Notes under the pieces: model-generated
Databases searched by the model: none
Told to the model about the DNA's origin: nothing
The model's input: only the letters and a program-made list of their open reading frames with translations
In this document: piece after piece, positions 18,354 through 26,705 of the stretch
Layout: every line of letters begins with the position of its first letter
Numbering within the stretch: the stretch's first letter is position 1
Assembly (NCBI RefSeq): GCF_024345575.1
Contig: NZ_JAGQBJ010000003.1
Span: 62,001-126,000 of the forward strand
Length of the DNA: 64,000 bases
Source: Cyanobium sp. Morenito 9A2
Lineage (GTDB): Bacteria > Cyanobacteriota > Cyanobacteriia > PCC-6307 > Cyanobiaceae
Direction: 5' to 3'
Made by a program: the position numbers and the translations under genes

Positions 18354-18821
18354 TCAGAAGGTCGCCCGCTCCTCCGCAGGCCACTGAAGGGTGCTGAGTT
18401 GGCTGAGCCAGGCCTCCAGCTCAACACCATGCTGGAACTCCTCCTGGTGCAGTTGACGGAAGAAGTCCGTGTTGTCACGGTCGCTGATCAGAAGACAGAA
18501 GCGCACCGCCTCGGTGTAGTGCTCCACCAGGGAGGACTCAAGGGCTGCGTTCTGACGGAGCAGTCCCACCAGATCGCCCGCCGTGGTGACCGGCCGCAGC
18601 TGGGAGGCAGCGGGGGCCACCCCAAAGGAGAGCATGCGTTGCACCAGACGCTCGGCATGCTGCATCTCCTCGACGGCTTCGTGGCGAAACCGGCCGGAGG
18701 ACTCTCTGTCACCCCAGCGGTCAGCCAGGGCGGAATGGGTGACGTACTGCTGAACGGCCGAAAGCTCGAGGCTCAGGGCCCTCCCGAGGAAGGCCAGCAC
18801 ACGGGGATGAACGGCCATCAT
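18354..18821 (-). CDS. Bacterioferritin-like di-iron protein in the carboxysome cluster
   Basis: 155-aa four-helix protein. Possible ferroxidase ligands are E19 (SLELSAVQQY), E52 and H55 (EEMQHAERL), E95 or E100 (ESSLVEHYTEAV), and E128 and H131 (EEFQHGVEL), so the di-iron centre looks complete. Similar ferritin-like genes occur in alpha-carboxysome loci of other bacteria; their role is not settled. It lies between csoS1E (5 bp upstream) and ndhF4. Two ATGs are adjacent; either could start it. No haem-ligand methionine is obvious in the Bfr position, so I use the broad name. Confidence 0.82.
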   Translation of the reverse strand: MMAVHPRVLAFLGRALSLELSAVQQYVTHSALADRWGDRESSGRFRHEAVEEMQHAERLVQRMLSFGVAPAASQLRPVTTAGDLVGLLRQNAALESSLVEHYTEAVRFCLLISDRDNTDFFRQLHQEEFQHGVELEAWLSQLSTLQWPAEERATF

Positions 18822-18826
18822 TGCTT

Positions 18827-19477
18827 TCAGAGCCGGCGCAGGGCGTCGCTGGCGACAAGCACGGGCTCCACTTCGCTATGGGGGCGGGCAATGATGTGGG
18901 CCGCCACCAGACCATCGCCGACCCGCTCACAGGCATCAGCGCCGGCACGAACCGCGGCATTCACGGCGCCGGTTTCACCACGCACCATCACGGTGACGTA
19001 ACCACCGCCCACGAATTCCCGCGCCACCAGGGTGACTTCCGCGGCCTTGGTCATGGCGTCGGCGGCCTCGATGGCGGGCACCAGACCACGGGTTTCGATC
19101 AGGCCGAGGGCGATGCCTTGATGGGTGGGAGCCATGGGAAAGGGGGTGGGGGTGGAGGAAGGACGGATGGGGGTGGAGCTGCCACCTGTGCTCGCGCCGC
19201 TGGCTGAGCGGGCGGTGGAGGCCCGGGCTGGAGTGCTCCGGGTGGGGGGGGCGGACTTGGCGCTGGTGGTGCGAGCCGCTGGGCGAGCCGAGGCCGCCGC
19301 CGCCGCCGTTGTCGCCACGGGGACGGCTGTGGCCTCGACAACGTTGGGCCCAGCGGCCTTGGCCTCGGGAGGCGTTTTGGGCGGGGCCGGGTCGGGCGCC
19401 GCCGGCAGGGCCTTGGGGCCGGCAGGCGGAGTAACGGCTTTTCGGGAGCTGACGGGACGGGAGCGTGGGGTGGCCAT
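18827..19477 (-). CDS. csoS1E: CsoS1E-like BMC-H shell protein with long N-terminal extension
   Basis: Hexamer-forming carboxysome shell protein. Residues ~118-210 are a standard BMC domain (ALGLIETRGLVPAIEAADAM, FVGGGYVTVMVRGETGAV, AHIIARPHSEVEP), almost the same as CsoS1A. The first ~114 residues are a low-complexity Pro/Ala/Ser/Thr-rich tail with scattered basic residues. CsoS1E of this architecture is described from some marine and freshwater alpha-cyanobacteria. An internal ATG at 19135 would give a plain BMC-H, but the bases upstream of it are pyrimidine-rich with no ribosome site. It lies 36 bp downstream of csoS4B. Confidence 0.86.
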   Translation of the reverse strand: MATPRSRPVSSRKAVTPPAGPKALPAAPDPAPPKTPPEAKAAGPNVVEATAVPVATTAAAAASARPAARTTSAKSAPPTRSTPARASTARSASGASTGGSSTPIRPSSTPTPFPMAPTHQGIALGLIETRGLVPAIEAADAMTKAAEVTLVAREFVGGGYVTVMVRGETGAVNAAVRAGADACERVGDGLVAAHIIARPHSEVEPVLVASDALRRL

Positions 19478-19513
19478 GACGGTGAAGGGGTAAGGGGATC
19501 AGGTCGATTGCAT

Positions 19514-19765
19514 TCAGCCGTCTGGCGTCCAGTGGTCGATGATGCCGGCGATGGTGAGGTCGGTGAAGATCTCAGGGTTTTCGCAAGCAAAGCGGGCAGC
19601 GGAGCCACTGGCTGTGAACACCCAGTTGCCCGGAGAGGCGCCCACCGGATCCACGGCCACGCTTGTTTTCCCCTTGCTGCTGCGCAGCACGCGCAGGTTC
19701 ATGTGACCAAGGCCGTCCACCCGTTGGGTGCAGGTGATCGAACCTGTGACCTGCATGATTTCCAT
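19514..19765 (-). CDS. csoS4B: Carboxysome vertex protein CsoS4B (BMC-P)
   Basis: 83-aa pentamer-forming protein that caps the vertices of the icosahedral shell. VTGSITCTQRVDGL at the start, VDPVGASPGNWVFTASGSAAR in the middle and TDLTIAGIIDHW at the end are BMC-P landmarks. The start (MEIMQVTG) overlaps the csoS4A stop by one base; a second ATG three codons on is possible. Together with csoS4A it completes the vertex pair of an alpha-carboxysome. Confidence 0.94.
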   Translation of the reverse strand: MEIMQVTGSITCTQRVDGLGHMNLRVLRSSKGKTSVAVDPVGASPGNWVFTASGSAARFACENPEIFTDLTIAGIIDHWTPDG

Positions 19766-20139
19766 CAGCGGGTTCCCCCGCTGGCGGGCGCATGGTTGCT
19801 GTCAGCTGTTGGCCCTTCGGCCATTGGCGTATCGATTGTTGCGGTGGTGGTCGTCGCTGGGGCCTTTGGCGTTGACGTAGGTGCTGGTTTGTCGGCGTTG
19901 GGATCCCAGTAATCGATGATCCCGACGATGGTCAGATCACTGGGGTATGACTTGCTGCCGGCCGCCTCCCGGGCCGCGGAGCTGCCCACGCAGATCACCC
20001 AGTCACCGGGGATGCAACCCACGGCATCGACGGCCACTTTCTGGGTGCTGCCATCGAGAACCACTTGCAGGTGTTTGTGCTCGAAACCTGGGATGCGGTT
20101 GGTGGAGACCAGCGGCTTAAGGACCTGGCAGATCAGCAT
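19765..20139 (-). CDS. csoS4A: Carboxysome vertex protein CsoS4A (BMC-P) with C-terminal tail
   Basis: Residues 1-80 are a BMC-P domain (MLICQVLKPLVSTNRIPGFE, VDAVGCIPGDWVICVGSSAA, DLTIVGIIDYWDP). Another ~44 residues follow, a Thr/Ala/Pro-rich tail ([19 protein letters not shown]) with no fold that I recognise. CsoS4A is usually about 80-90 aa, so this protein (124 aa) is unusually long. The frame is clean: the stop overlaps the csoS4B start by one base, so the tail is not a missed gene. Starts one base after the csoSCA stop. Confidence 0.93.
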   Translation of the reverse strand: MLICQVLKPLVSTNRIPGFEHKHLQVVLDGSTQKVAVDAVGCIPGDWVICVGSSAAREAAGSKSYPSDLTIVGIIDYWDPNADKPAPTSTPKAPATTTTATIDTPMAEGPTADSNHAPASGGTR

Positions 20140-20140
20140 G

Positions 20141-21679
20141 TCAGTGCACCTCCACAGGCTTGGAAGAGATCGAGGACCCCACGGTCTCGGCGGGCACGTG
20201 GTGATCGCGGTCTCGCACCGTCAGCAGGGTGTGGAGGAGGCCATCGCGGCAGAGATCGGCGTAGCGGTTTTCGATGGCGGAGCGCACCCGTTGACAGTGG
20301 CCAATGGCCCGCTCCCGGGCCCCCGGCACGCTCCCGTGGTAGTCGAAGCGGATGACCACCGGAATCGGCAACCCCCTGGAGACGTTAAGTCCACGGAAGA
20401 TGTTGACGCCCACATCCAGATCCGGGGCACCCTCCTCCACGGTGTCCATGTAGGCGAAGTAGGTGAGGTTGCGCAGGTGGATTTCCTTGAAACCGATGCC
20501 CACGCCGATGAAACGTTCGGCATGGCCCGCCTGGCCGTAGCTACCGCCGTGGTAGTGGCGCACGTAGTCAATCTGGGAAAGGTTGTTCTCGATCAGCCGG
20601 GCAATCAGATGCACCATGCCGGGGTCGGCAGGTTCCACAGCAGCCTGTTCCACCAGCTCGAGGATGAGTCGCCGCCCTTCGGCTTCGCCCAGATTCCGGG
20701 TGGCCTCATAAACGTCAGCGGCGGCCAGCCAACGGTTGAGATCGGTGCCTCCGTCGCGGCTGGGCACGTGCACCCGGATGGCATCAGTGTCAGTGTCGAG
20801 GCCGATCAGCAACAGATCGACGGAGGCCCCGCAGCAGAAGCTGTTCTCCACCGCCTCGCGGAAGTCCTGCAGGCGGCGCAGGCCTGAGGCCGCGGCAGCG
20901 GCGTCATCGCTGCCATGGGCAGCGCAGCCCCCATGGTGTGGGTCGCGGGAACTGAAGTGGTAAACCACCGACTTGAGGTAGTGGGTGGGCTCGTGGGCCC
21001 CGTTGGGCTTGGCCTCTCGGAACCGCAGATGTTCGGTCTTGACCCAGCGGTCAACGGTGTTCTCCACATCGAACAGGGCGCCCGCATGGGAGCGGCGGCG
21101 CACGGAGCTGAACGGAATCCGCAGGGCGTAGGCGATGGCGTGGGCAAGCCGACCGTCTGAACAGGGCGTGATGTCGAGCAGATGAAAGCCATCGGCGATC
21201 AGTTCGGCGTTGAAGCTCTCCCCATCAAGGCCCCCCAGCGGATCGCCGTTGAAGAAGCCATCGCTCACGGATCGGTAGGTCTCGAAGACGCACCAGGCGA
21301 ACAGGGAACGCATGTCCAGCTGGGTGACCCAGGCTTGCTCGAGGATGGGTAAGGGCAGCTCAAAGCCAAGGCTGGCCCGGGCGCAGTCCTGGGCCAAGGC
21401 AACGAAGTCGCTTTCGTGTTGCAGGGCGGAAATGTCCTTGAGCACCGGCACGATGCGCTCGAAGGAGGTCTGTACGCTGGCTTCGTAGGCCTCCAGCAAG
21501 GCGTTGGCCCGGCCGTTGGTGAGCGGGTGGAGGTTGCCGCGCCTGGGCTCGAAGGCGTGGCTGGTGGTGGGGGTTTCGGTTGCTTTTCCCTCCAGCTTGC
21601 CTGGTGCTTTCTCCGTGGGGCGCCGCCGGGGCGCCGTGGGAGCCATGGGCCGGGGCGCTGTCGCAGGGCGACGGACCAT
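20141..21679 (-). CDS. csoSCA: Carboxysomal carbonic anhydrase CsoSCA (epsilon/sub-beta class)
   Basis: Zinc enzyme inside the carboxysome that converts bicarbonate to CO2 beside Rubisco. 512 aa from ATG 21679. Zn ligands are visible: C173 with D175 and R177 in TPCSDGRLAH, H241 in VVYHFSSRD and C252 in HGGCAAHGSD, in nearly the same places as the Halothiobacillus protein. The N-terminal ~50 residues are basic and Pro-rich, as expected for the encapsulation or Rubisco-binding tail. A TTG one codon upstream is the longer alternative. The ATG overlaps the csoS2 stop (TGATG). Formerly csoS3. Confidence 0.95.
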   Translation of the reverse strand: MVRRPATAPRPMAPTAPRRRPTEKAPGKLEGKATETPTTSHAFEPRRGNLHPLTNGRANALLEAYEASVQTSFERIVPVLKDISALQHESDFVALAQDCARASLGFELPLPILEQAWVTQLDMRSLFAWCVFETYRSVSDGFFNGDPLGGLDGESFNAELIADGFHLLDITPCSDGRLAHAIAYALRIPFSSVRRRSHAGALFDVENTVDRWVKTEHLRFREAKPNGAHEPTHYLKSVVYHFSSRDPHHGGCAAHGSDDAAAAASGLRRLQDFREAVENSFCCGASVDLLLIGLDTDTDAIRVHVPSRDGGTDLNRWLAAADVYEATRNLGEAEGRRLILELVEQAAVEPADPGMVHLIARLIENNLSQIDYVRHYHGGSYGQAGHAERFIGVGIGFKEIHLRNLTYFAYMDTVEEGAPDLDVGVNIFRGLNVSRGLPIPVVIRFDYHGSVPGARERAIGHCQRVRSAIENRYADLCRDGLLHTLLTVRDRDHHVPAETVGSSISSKPVEVH

Positions 21680-24087
21680 CAACCTCGAGCGCCCCCTGAG
21701 ACGGTGATCAGCGAGCCTTGGTTGGTGTTACCGCTGGAGCCGGTGACAGGGCTGCTGGGGCGGGGCAGATCTTCGTTGCGTTTGCGCTGGTGAATCACCT
21801 GGCCGGGCAGGGAGCCGTTGCGGGTTGGGTTGCGACGGCGGGCGGAGACGCCCTCCGTACCGGTCACGCGTTCACCGCGATCCCAGTCGTCGCCTGTGAT
21901 TTTCAATCCTGCTGAGATGCCTTCACCGGTGACCCGCGACACCGGGCGAGCATCCTCATCAACGCTCACGGGGGCGTGAGCCGTGGCCGCAGCAAGGGTG
22001 CTGGGACGACGATCGAAGCGGAATTGTTCCGTGCCGGTGACGGTGTCACCGGCCAGGTCAAAAGGGCCGGTGATCTTGGCGCTGGTTTCGTAGCGGGTGC
22101 CGGTGACGGCACCACTGCGCTTCTGGGTCTGTTGGGCCACTTGGGCCGGGGACTGCACGCTGAAACGTTGCCAAGAAGACTCAGCTTCGAGAGGTTGGGG
22201 GAAATCGGCTTCGTGGACGCCGAGGGTTGCTGCGGCTGTGCCGCAAGCGGAGGCGAATTGGTCACCACCGATGTAAGGGGTGCCGGTGATGGATTCACAG
22301 GCTCCCTTGGCCGCGCCGGTCATCACCCCGCCGATACCAGGCTGGATCCCGCTCAAGCGGGCGCCGGGGGTGCCGGCACGAGCCGGGGTGCGCTGGCGGA
22401 TGCTGCGCAGATCGTCACTGCTGCACCAGTCGCTCGCCTGCTCAAGGCCGGCATAGGGGGTGCCGGTGACCGACTTGCAGGTGCCGGCTTCATCGCCGGT
22501 CACGCTGGCGGAACGACCGGTGCGGGTGCCTGAAACCACCTGGGCCCTGTTCGTGATGCTGAAGCCCACCTTGGCGGCCTCTGGCCCCGGCCGGGCGCCG
22601 CAGAAGCGGTCGTACTGCTGGGGGCCGATGTACTCGTCGCCGGTGATGATCTTGCAGGTGCCGGGCTCGTTCCCTGTGACCTTGTCGGAGCGGCCGACCA
22701 GGGTGCCGGTGACACCGGTTCCTCTGAGGGTCAAGACCTCGCCCACCTTTGCCGGGGCCTGGCCCGGTGTAGCCAGGGAATCGTTGCCGAGGTACTGGGT
22801 GCCCGTGGGGTTGATCCCGGATCCGTGCTCATCGCCTGTGACCCGTTCCGATCGGCCGACCAGAACTCCTGAGACCTTGCGCCCTCCCTGAGTTTGGGCC
22901 ACTCCCACCTTGCGTGGTGAGGGGGTGGAGCCCCCGCACCAGGTGGAGGCCTGGTTGGCGGAGATGTATTCGGTGCCGGTCACGTTTTTGCAGGTGCCAG
23001 GTTCATCGCCGGTGACTTTTTCGGAACGGCCCACCTCGTTGCCGGTGACCCGATTGCCGTGGCTGGTGGCGCTGACACGAACCTTTGCGGGTTGACTGGG
23101 ACCTGGATCGCTTTGGCAGAAGGACCGGAAGATTTCAGCGCCGAGGTACTCGGTACCCGTGATCGTGCGGCAGGTGCTGGCTTCGTTGCCGGTGGTCTTC
23201 AAGGAGCGGTTGGCCTGGGTGCCGGTCACCACTTGACCACGGGAAGTTTCACTGGCGCCCACCTTCCAGGGGGCGTCCTGGGCACCGGCGGCAGCATGGG
23301 CCTGAAGGTTCTTGCCACGGCGGGGCCCGCTGGGACGGGCGGAGCCCGAACCGCTGGAGCCGCCGGCACTGCGAGCCACGGCGGCGGCACCGGTTTTGCT
23401 TCTTAGATCACGGATGCGGTGGGCGAGATCGCGGCTGCTGAGTTCGGGGTTCGCCTGGCGTACTGCAGCCGCACCACTTGGGGTGGAGGTGGTGGCTGAT
23501 TTGCCGCGCTTGGAGAGGGCGTCTCGGCGCGCCAGCACGAGGGCCCGGCTGGGATTGTGTTGGGCGCTGACGCGCTTGCTGCTCTTGCTGCTGTGGCGAG
23601 AACCCTGCTCAGGGGCGGACAAGCTCAAGCCAGGGCGAGCATCGGAACGGGAGGTGGAGCCTTCACCCCGATCCTTGGCTTTGGAGGTGGTCTCAGGCGT
23701 AGCGATGGGAGAACTCGATGCCGCCTTGACCGGCAGGCTGCGGGTTCGATCGCGGCTGGTGTCGGCCCGTTTGCCCTTCTTGCTGAGGGCTTCGCGACGG
23801 GCCAGCACGAGCTCACGGCTGGGGTTGGAGAGGGCCGCCCGGTTGATGGTGCGGGGCGTTGAGTGGCTCAGGCTGATGGGGATGCGGGTGGCCAGTTCGG
23901 GGCGGGCGGCGGGAGTTGCAGAGAGGCTGGTCGACGCCGCAGCGATGTCAGTGCGGCTCGGCCTGGCTTCACTGGCACTGCGCACGCGGTTGGCCCCATT
24001 GGAGTAGCGCTTCTCGGCACTCTTGCCGGAGGTGGAGAGAGCGAGGCGCCGCGCCAAGGCAGCTTCACGACTGGTTTGAGTTGCCAT
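21679..24087 (-). CDS. csoS2: Carboxysome scaffold protein CsoS2
   Basis: Intrinsically disordered 802-aa scaffold linking Rubisco to the shell. Four N-repeats (about 5-24, 87-108, 177-198, 212-233) share LARRxALSxxGK and are the known Rubisco-binding peptides. Six M-repeats (from about 276, 336, 393, 447, 506 and 570) carry the VTG(T/D)E pattern and paired cysteines, except the third, which has none. The C-region (about 640-802) has further VTG motifs and ends in NTNQGSLITVSGGARG, the shell-anchoring peptide. ATG 24087 (ATQTSREAALARR) is the family start; the in-frame upstream extension was rejected. Lies downstream of rbcS. Confidence 0.96.
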   Translation of the reverse strand: MATQTSREAALARRLALSTSGKSAEKRYSNGANRVRSASEARPSRTDIAAASTSLSATPAARPELATRIPISLSHSTPRTINRAALSNPSRELVLARREALSKKGKRADTSRDRTRSLPVKAASSSPIATPETTSKAKDRGEGSTSRSDARPGLSLSAPEQGSRHSSKSSKRVSAQHNPSRALVLARRDALSKRGKSATTSTPSGAAAVRQANPELSSRDLAHRIRDLRSKTGAAAVARSAGGSSGSGSARPSGPRRGKNLQAHAAAGAQDAPWKVGASETSRGQVVTGTQANRSLKTTGNEASTCRTITGTEYLGAEIFRSFCQSDPGPSQPAKVRVSATSHGNRVTGNEVGRSEKVTGDEPGTCKNVTGTEYISANQASTWCGGSTPSPRKVGVAQTQGGRKVSGVLVGRSERVTGDEHGSGINPTGTQYLGNDSLATPGQAPAKVGEVLTLRGTGVTGTLVGRSDKVTGNEPGTCKIITGDEYIGPQQYDRFCGARPGPEAAKVGFSITNRAQVVSGTRTGRSASVTGDEAGTCKSVTGTPYAGLEQASDWCSSDDLRSIRQRTPARAGTPGARLSGIQPGIGGVMTGAAKGACESITGTPYIGGDQFASACGTAAATLGVHEADFPQPLEAESSWQRFSVQSPAQVAQQTQKRSGAVTGTRYETSAKITGPFDLAGDTVTGTEQFRFDRRPSTLAAATAHAPVSVDEDARPVSRVTGEGISAGLKITGDDWDRGERVTGTEGVSARRRNPTRNGSLPGQVIHQRKRNEDLPRPSSPVTGSSGNTNQGSLITVSGGARG

Positions 24088-24238
24088 ATCCGCCCGTTGA
24101 TTGAGATGTCTTGATGGAAACCATGGGCGAAACAATGAATCCGAAGCCTGCATCGGAATCTTGTTCAGCCGCAGCTACTGCGTCGATGGATGAAAAGGGG
24201 ATCTGATCGAGTCAGGCCCCCCGAAACCCAGCGTGGAT

Positions 24239-24580
24239 TCAGCGTGCTTCGAAGACGACGAAGCAGGCACCCTGGCTCTGGGCATAGGCGTCGTAGCCCA
24301 CCAGACGCACGTGATGGTCGGGGTAGGCGCGATGGCAGGCCTCCAGCTCGCTGACGATCACACCCAGATCCTTCTCGCCGAAGAAGGGCAGCTTCCAGTA
24401 CGACCAGTAGGTCGCCATGGAACGGCTGGGGTGGACGTGCTCCACCACAGGGCTCCAGCCCTGGGCAATGATGTAGGCGATCTGGTCGTAGATCTCGTCC
24501 TGGGTGAACGGTGGCAAGAAGCCGAAGGTCTCCAGGGTGGCGACTGTTTGGTAGTCACCCACGGTGCTCTTGAAGGGCAT
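24239..24580 (-). CDS. rbcS: Rubisco small subunit, form IA
   Basis: 113-aa small subunit (CbbS). Family landmarks are ETFGFLPPFTQDEIYDQI, the YWSYWKLPFFGE stretch and RLVGYDAYAQSQG. Eight copies cap the L8S8 enzyme. It lies 110 bp downstream of rbcL and 151 bp upstream of csoS2, all inside the cso operon. Confidence 0.97.
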   Translation of the reverse strand: MPFKSTVGDYQTVATLETFGFLPPFTQDEIYDQIAYIIAQGWSPVVEHVHPSRSMATYWSYWKLPFFGEKDLGVIVSELEACHRAYPDHHVRLVGYDAYAQSQGACFVVFEAR

Positions 24581-24690
24581 GGGGATGGTGAGAATGAAGG
24601 TGGGTGGGGACTCTCCCCGGGCCTTGGCCTCAAGGTCAAGGAGCCAGCAATCCTGGCCCCTCTCTTGCTGCGTAGGCGATCAGAGGACGA

Positions 24691-26106
24691 TCAGACGTTG
24701 ACGTCGAGTTTGTCGACGGTGTCGAACTCGAACTTGATCTCCTTCCAGGTTTCGAGGGCGATTGCCAACTCGGGACTGTGCTTCGCGGCCTCCAGGAGGA
24801 TGTCGCGGCTTTCCTTCTCGATCTCGCGACCGGCGTTGCGAGCCTTGACACAGGCTTCCAGGGCCACGCGGTTGGCAGCGGCACCGGCAGCCGAACCCCA
24901 GGGGTGGCCGTGGGTACCACCGCCGAACTGCAGAACGGAGTCGTCGCCGAAGATCGCCACCAGGGCAGGCATGTGCCACACGTGGATGCCGCCGGAGGCC
25001 ACAGCGAACACGCCGGGCATGGAGCCCCAGTCTTGGTCGAAGAAATTGCCGCGGCTGCGGTCTTCGGGAACGAAGGATTCCCGTAGTTGGTCGATGAAGC
25101 CCAGGGTGGTCTGGCGATCACCTTCAAGCTTGCCGACCACGGTGCCGGTGTGCAGCTGGTCACCACCGGAGAGGCGCAGGCACTTGGCCAGCACACGGAA
25201 GTGGATGCCGTGCTTGGGATGGCGGTCGATCACCGCGTGCATCGCACGGTGAATGTGGAGCAGCATGCCGTTCTTGCGGCACCAGCGCGCCAGACCGGTG
25301 TTGGCTGTGAAGCCACCGGTGATGTAGTCATGCATGATGATGGGCTGGTTGAGTTCCTTGGCGAACTCAGCGCGCTCATACATCTCTTCAGGAGTGTTGG
25401 CGGTGCAATTGAGGTAGTGACCCTTTCGCTCGCCGGTTTCCTCCTCAGCCGATTTAACGGCTTCAGCCACGAACTCGAAACGGTTCTGCCAGCGCTGGAA
25501 GGGCTGGGAGTTGATGTTTTCGTCGTCCTTGGTGAAGTCGAGACCACCGCGGAGGCATTCGTAAACCACCCGGCCGTAGTTCTTGCCGGAGAGACCGAGC
25601 TTGGGCTTGATGGTGCAACCCAGCAGAGGACGGCCGTATTTGTTCATCCGGTCGCGCTCGACCTGGATGCCGTTGGGCGGGCCACCGCAGGTCTTGATGA
25701 ACGCCATCGGGAAGCGGATGTCTTCAAGGCGCAGGTGGCGCAGGGCCTTGAAGCCGAAGACGTTGCCAACCAGGGAGGTCAGCACGTTGGTGATCGAACC
25801 TTCCTCGAACAGGTCAAGGGGGTAGGCGATGAAGGCGTAAAACGACTCTTTGTCACCGGGCACATCTTCGATGCGGTAGCAACGGCCCTTGTAATAATCA
25901 AGGTCGGTAAGGAGCTCGGACCACACGGTCGACCATGTGCCTGTCGAGGATTCAGCGGCCACGGCGGCAGCCACTTCTTCCTTGGGAACGCCCTCTTGAC
26001 CGGTGACCTTGAAGCAGGCCAGCAGGTCAGTGTCGAGGGGAACGTAGTCGGGAGTCCAGTAGGTGTCGCGGTACTCCTTGACCCCTGCGTCGTACTTCTT
26101 GCTCAT
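24691..26106 (-). CDS. rbcL: Rubisco large subunit, form IA
   Basis: 471-aa catalytic subunit (CbbL) that carboxylates ribulose bisphosphate. The N-terminus [20 protein letters not shown] is typical of form IA, the alpha-cyanobacterial/proteobacterial kind. The loop [11 protein letters not shown] gives carbamylated K193 with metal ligands D195 and E196; [14 protein letters not shown] holds the active-site lysine, and HRAMHAV an active-site histidine. It lies 68 bp downstream of csoS1A and is first of the catalytic genes in the operon. Confidence 0.98.
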   Translation of the reverse strand: MSKKYDAGVKEYRDTYWTPDYVPLDTDLLACFKVTGQEGVPKEEVAAAVAAESSTGTWSTVWSELLTDLDYYKGRCYRIEDVPGDKESFYAFIAYPLDLFEEGSITNVLTSLVGNVFGFKALRHLRLEDIRFPMAFIKTCGGPPNGIQVERDRMNKYGRPLLGCTIKPKLGLSGKNYGRVVYECLRGGLDFTKDDENINSQPFQRWQNRFEFVAEAVKSAEEETGERKGHYLNCTANTPEEMYERAEFAKELNQPIIMHDYITGGFTANTGLARWCRKNGMLLHIHRAMHAVIDRHPKHGIHFRVLAKCLRLSGGDQLHTGTVVGKLEGDRQTTLGFIDQLRESFVPEDRSRGNFFDQDWGSMPGVFAVASGGIHVWHMPALVAIFGDDSVLQFGGGTHGHPWGSAAGAAANRVALEACVKARNAGREIEKESRDILLEAAKHSPELAIALETWKEIKFEFDTVDKLDVNV

Positions 26107-26174
26107 AGGGAGATCTCTAGTTGGTTCGGTAGGAATTCAGAGGATTTGGCGTCCCTTCAGGGGCGCATCAGGCC

Positions 26175-26489
26175 TCAGTCCTTGCCGCCGAGGAAGTTGC
26201 TGCTGCTACCCAGGGCAGGCTCCACTTCGCGGTGGGGGCGGGCAATGATGTGGGCGGCCACGAGGCCATCACCAACGCGCTCACAGGCATCGGCACCGGC
26301 GCGGACGGCGGCGTTGACGGCGCCGGTCTCACCGCGCACGAGAACGGTGACGTAACCGCCACCGACGAATTCACGACCGATCAGGCGCACTTCGGCGGCC
26401 TTGGTCATGGCGTCGGCCGCCTCGATTGCAGGGACGAGGCCCCGGGTTTCGATCATGCCGAGGGCGATGCCCATGGTTTCGTTAGCCAT
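26175..26489 (-). CDS. csoS1A: Major carboxysome shell protein CsoS1A (BMC-H)
   Basis: 104-aa hexamer that tiles the shell facets. The BMC domain has ALGMIETRGLVPAIEAADAM, FVGGGYVTVLVRGETGAV and AHIIARPHREVEPAL. The start chosen (MANETMGIALG) gives the normal family length; an in-frame upstream start would add 15 unrelated residues. It is the first gene of the main cso operon. Only this plain BMC-H copy is present; CsoS1D and CsoS1E supply the variants. Confidence 0.96.
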   Translation of the reverse strand: MANETMGIALGMIETRGLVPAIEAADAMTKAAEVRLIGREFVGGGYVTVLVRGETGAVNAAVRAGADACERVGDGLVAAHIIARPHREVEPALGSSSNFLGGKD

Positions 26490-26552
26490 TGCCTGCTCCT
26501 GGAAGGGGGGGGTGGAAGGTTCGTTCGTCACCATGGTCCTGCGCTTACCCCC

Positions 26553-26572
26553 CCGTCAAGGACTTTTGACGG
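26553..26572. promoter_or_regulatory. Perfect inverted repeat in the csoS1A leader
   Basis: CCGTCAA-ggactt-TTGACGG: a perfect 7-bp stem with a 6-base loop, about 64 bases upstream of the csoS1A start codon. It may be an RNA hairpin in the leader or a dyad operator. Confidence 0.45.
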
Positions 26573-26599
26573 ATGGGGCCATCACGGTCCGTGCATGTA

Positions 26600-26630
26600 T
26601 CTATAAGAGCGTCTGATCAGTGCGAAACAA
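26600..26630 (-). promoter_or_regulatory. Candidate promoter of the cso operon
   Basis: On the minus strand TATAGA (26600-26605) resembles a -10 box, with TTGTTT (26625-26630) 19 bases upstream as a weak -35. It lies upstream of the leader hairpin and about 110 bases before csoS1A. The spacing is longer than ideal. Confidence 0.25.
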
Positions 26631-26705
26631 AACGTTGGTTTTGCTGTTCTCCCGCCCGGTTCCGGCGCCCGGAGTGCCTGGAGGCAATGGTTCTGGGCCG
26701 CTGGA

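Noticed and set aside
18827-19135. Separate short BMC-H product from the internal ATG of csoS1E
   Set aside because: No purine-rich ribosome site upstream of that ATG on the coding strand.
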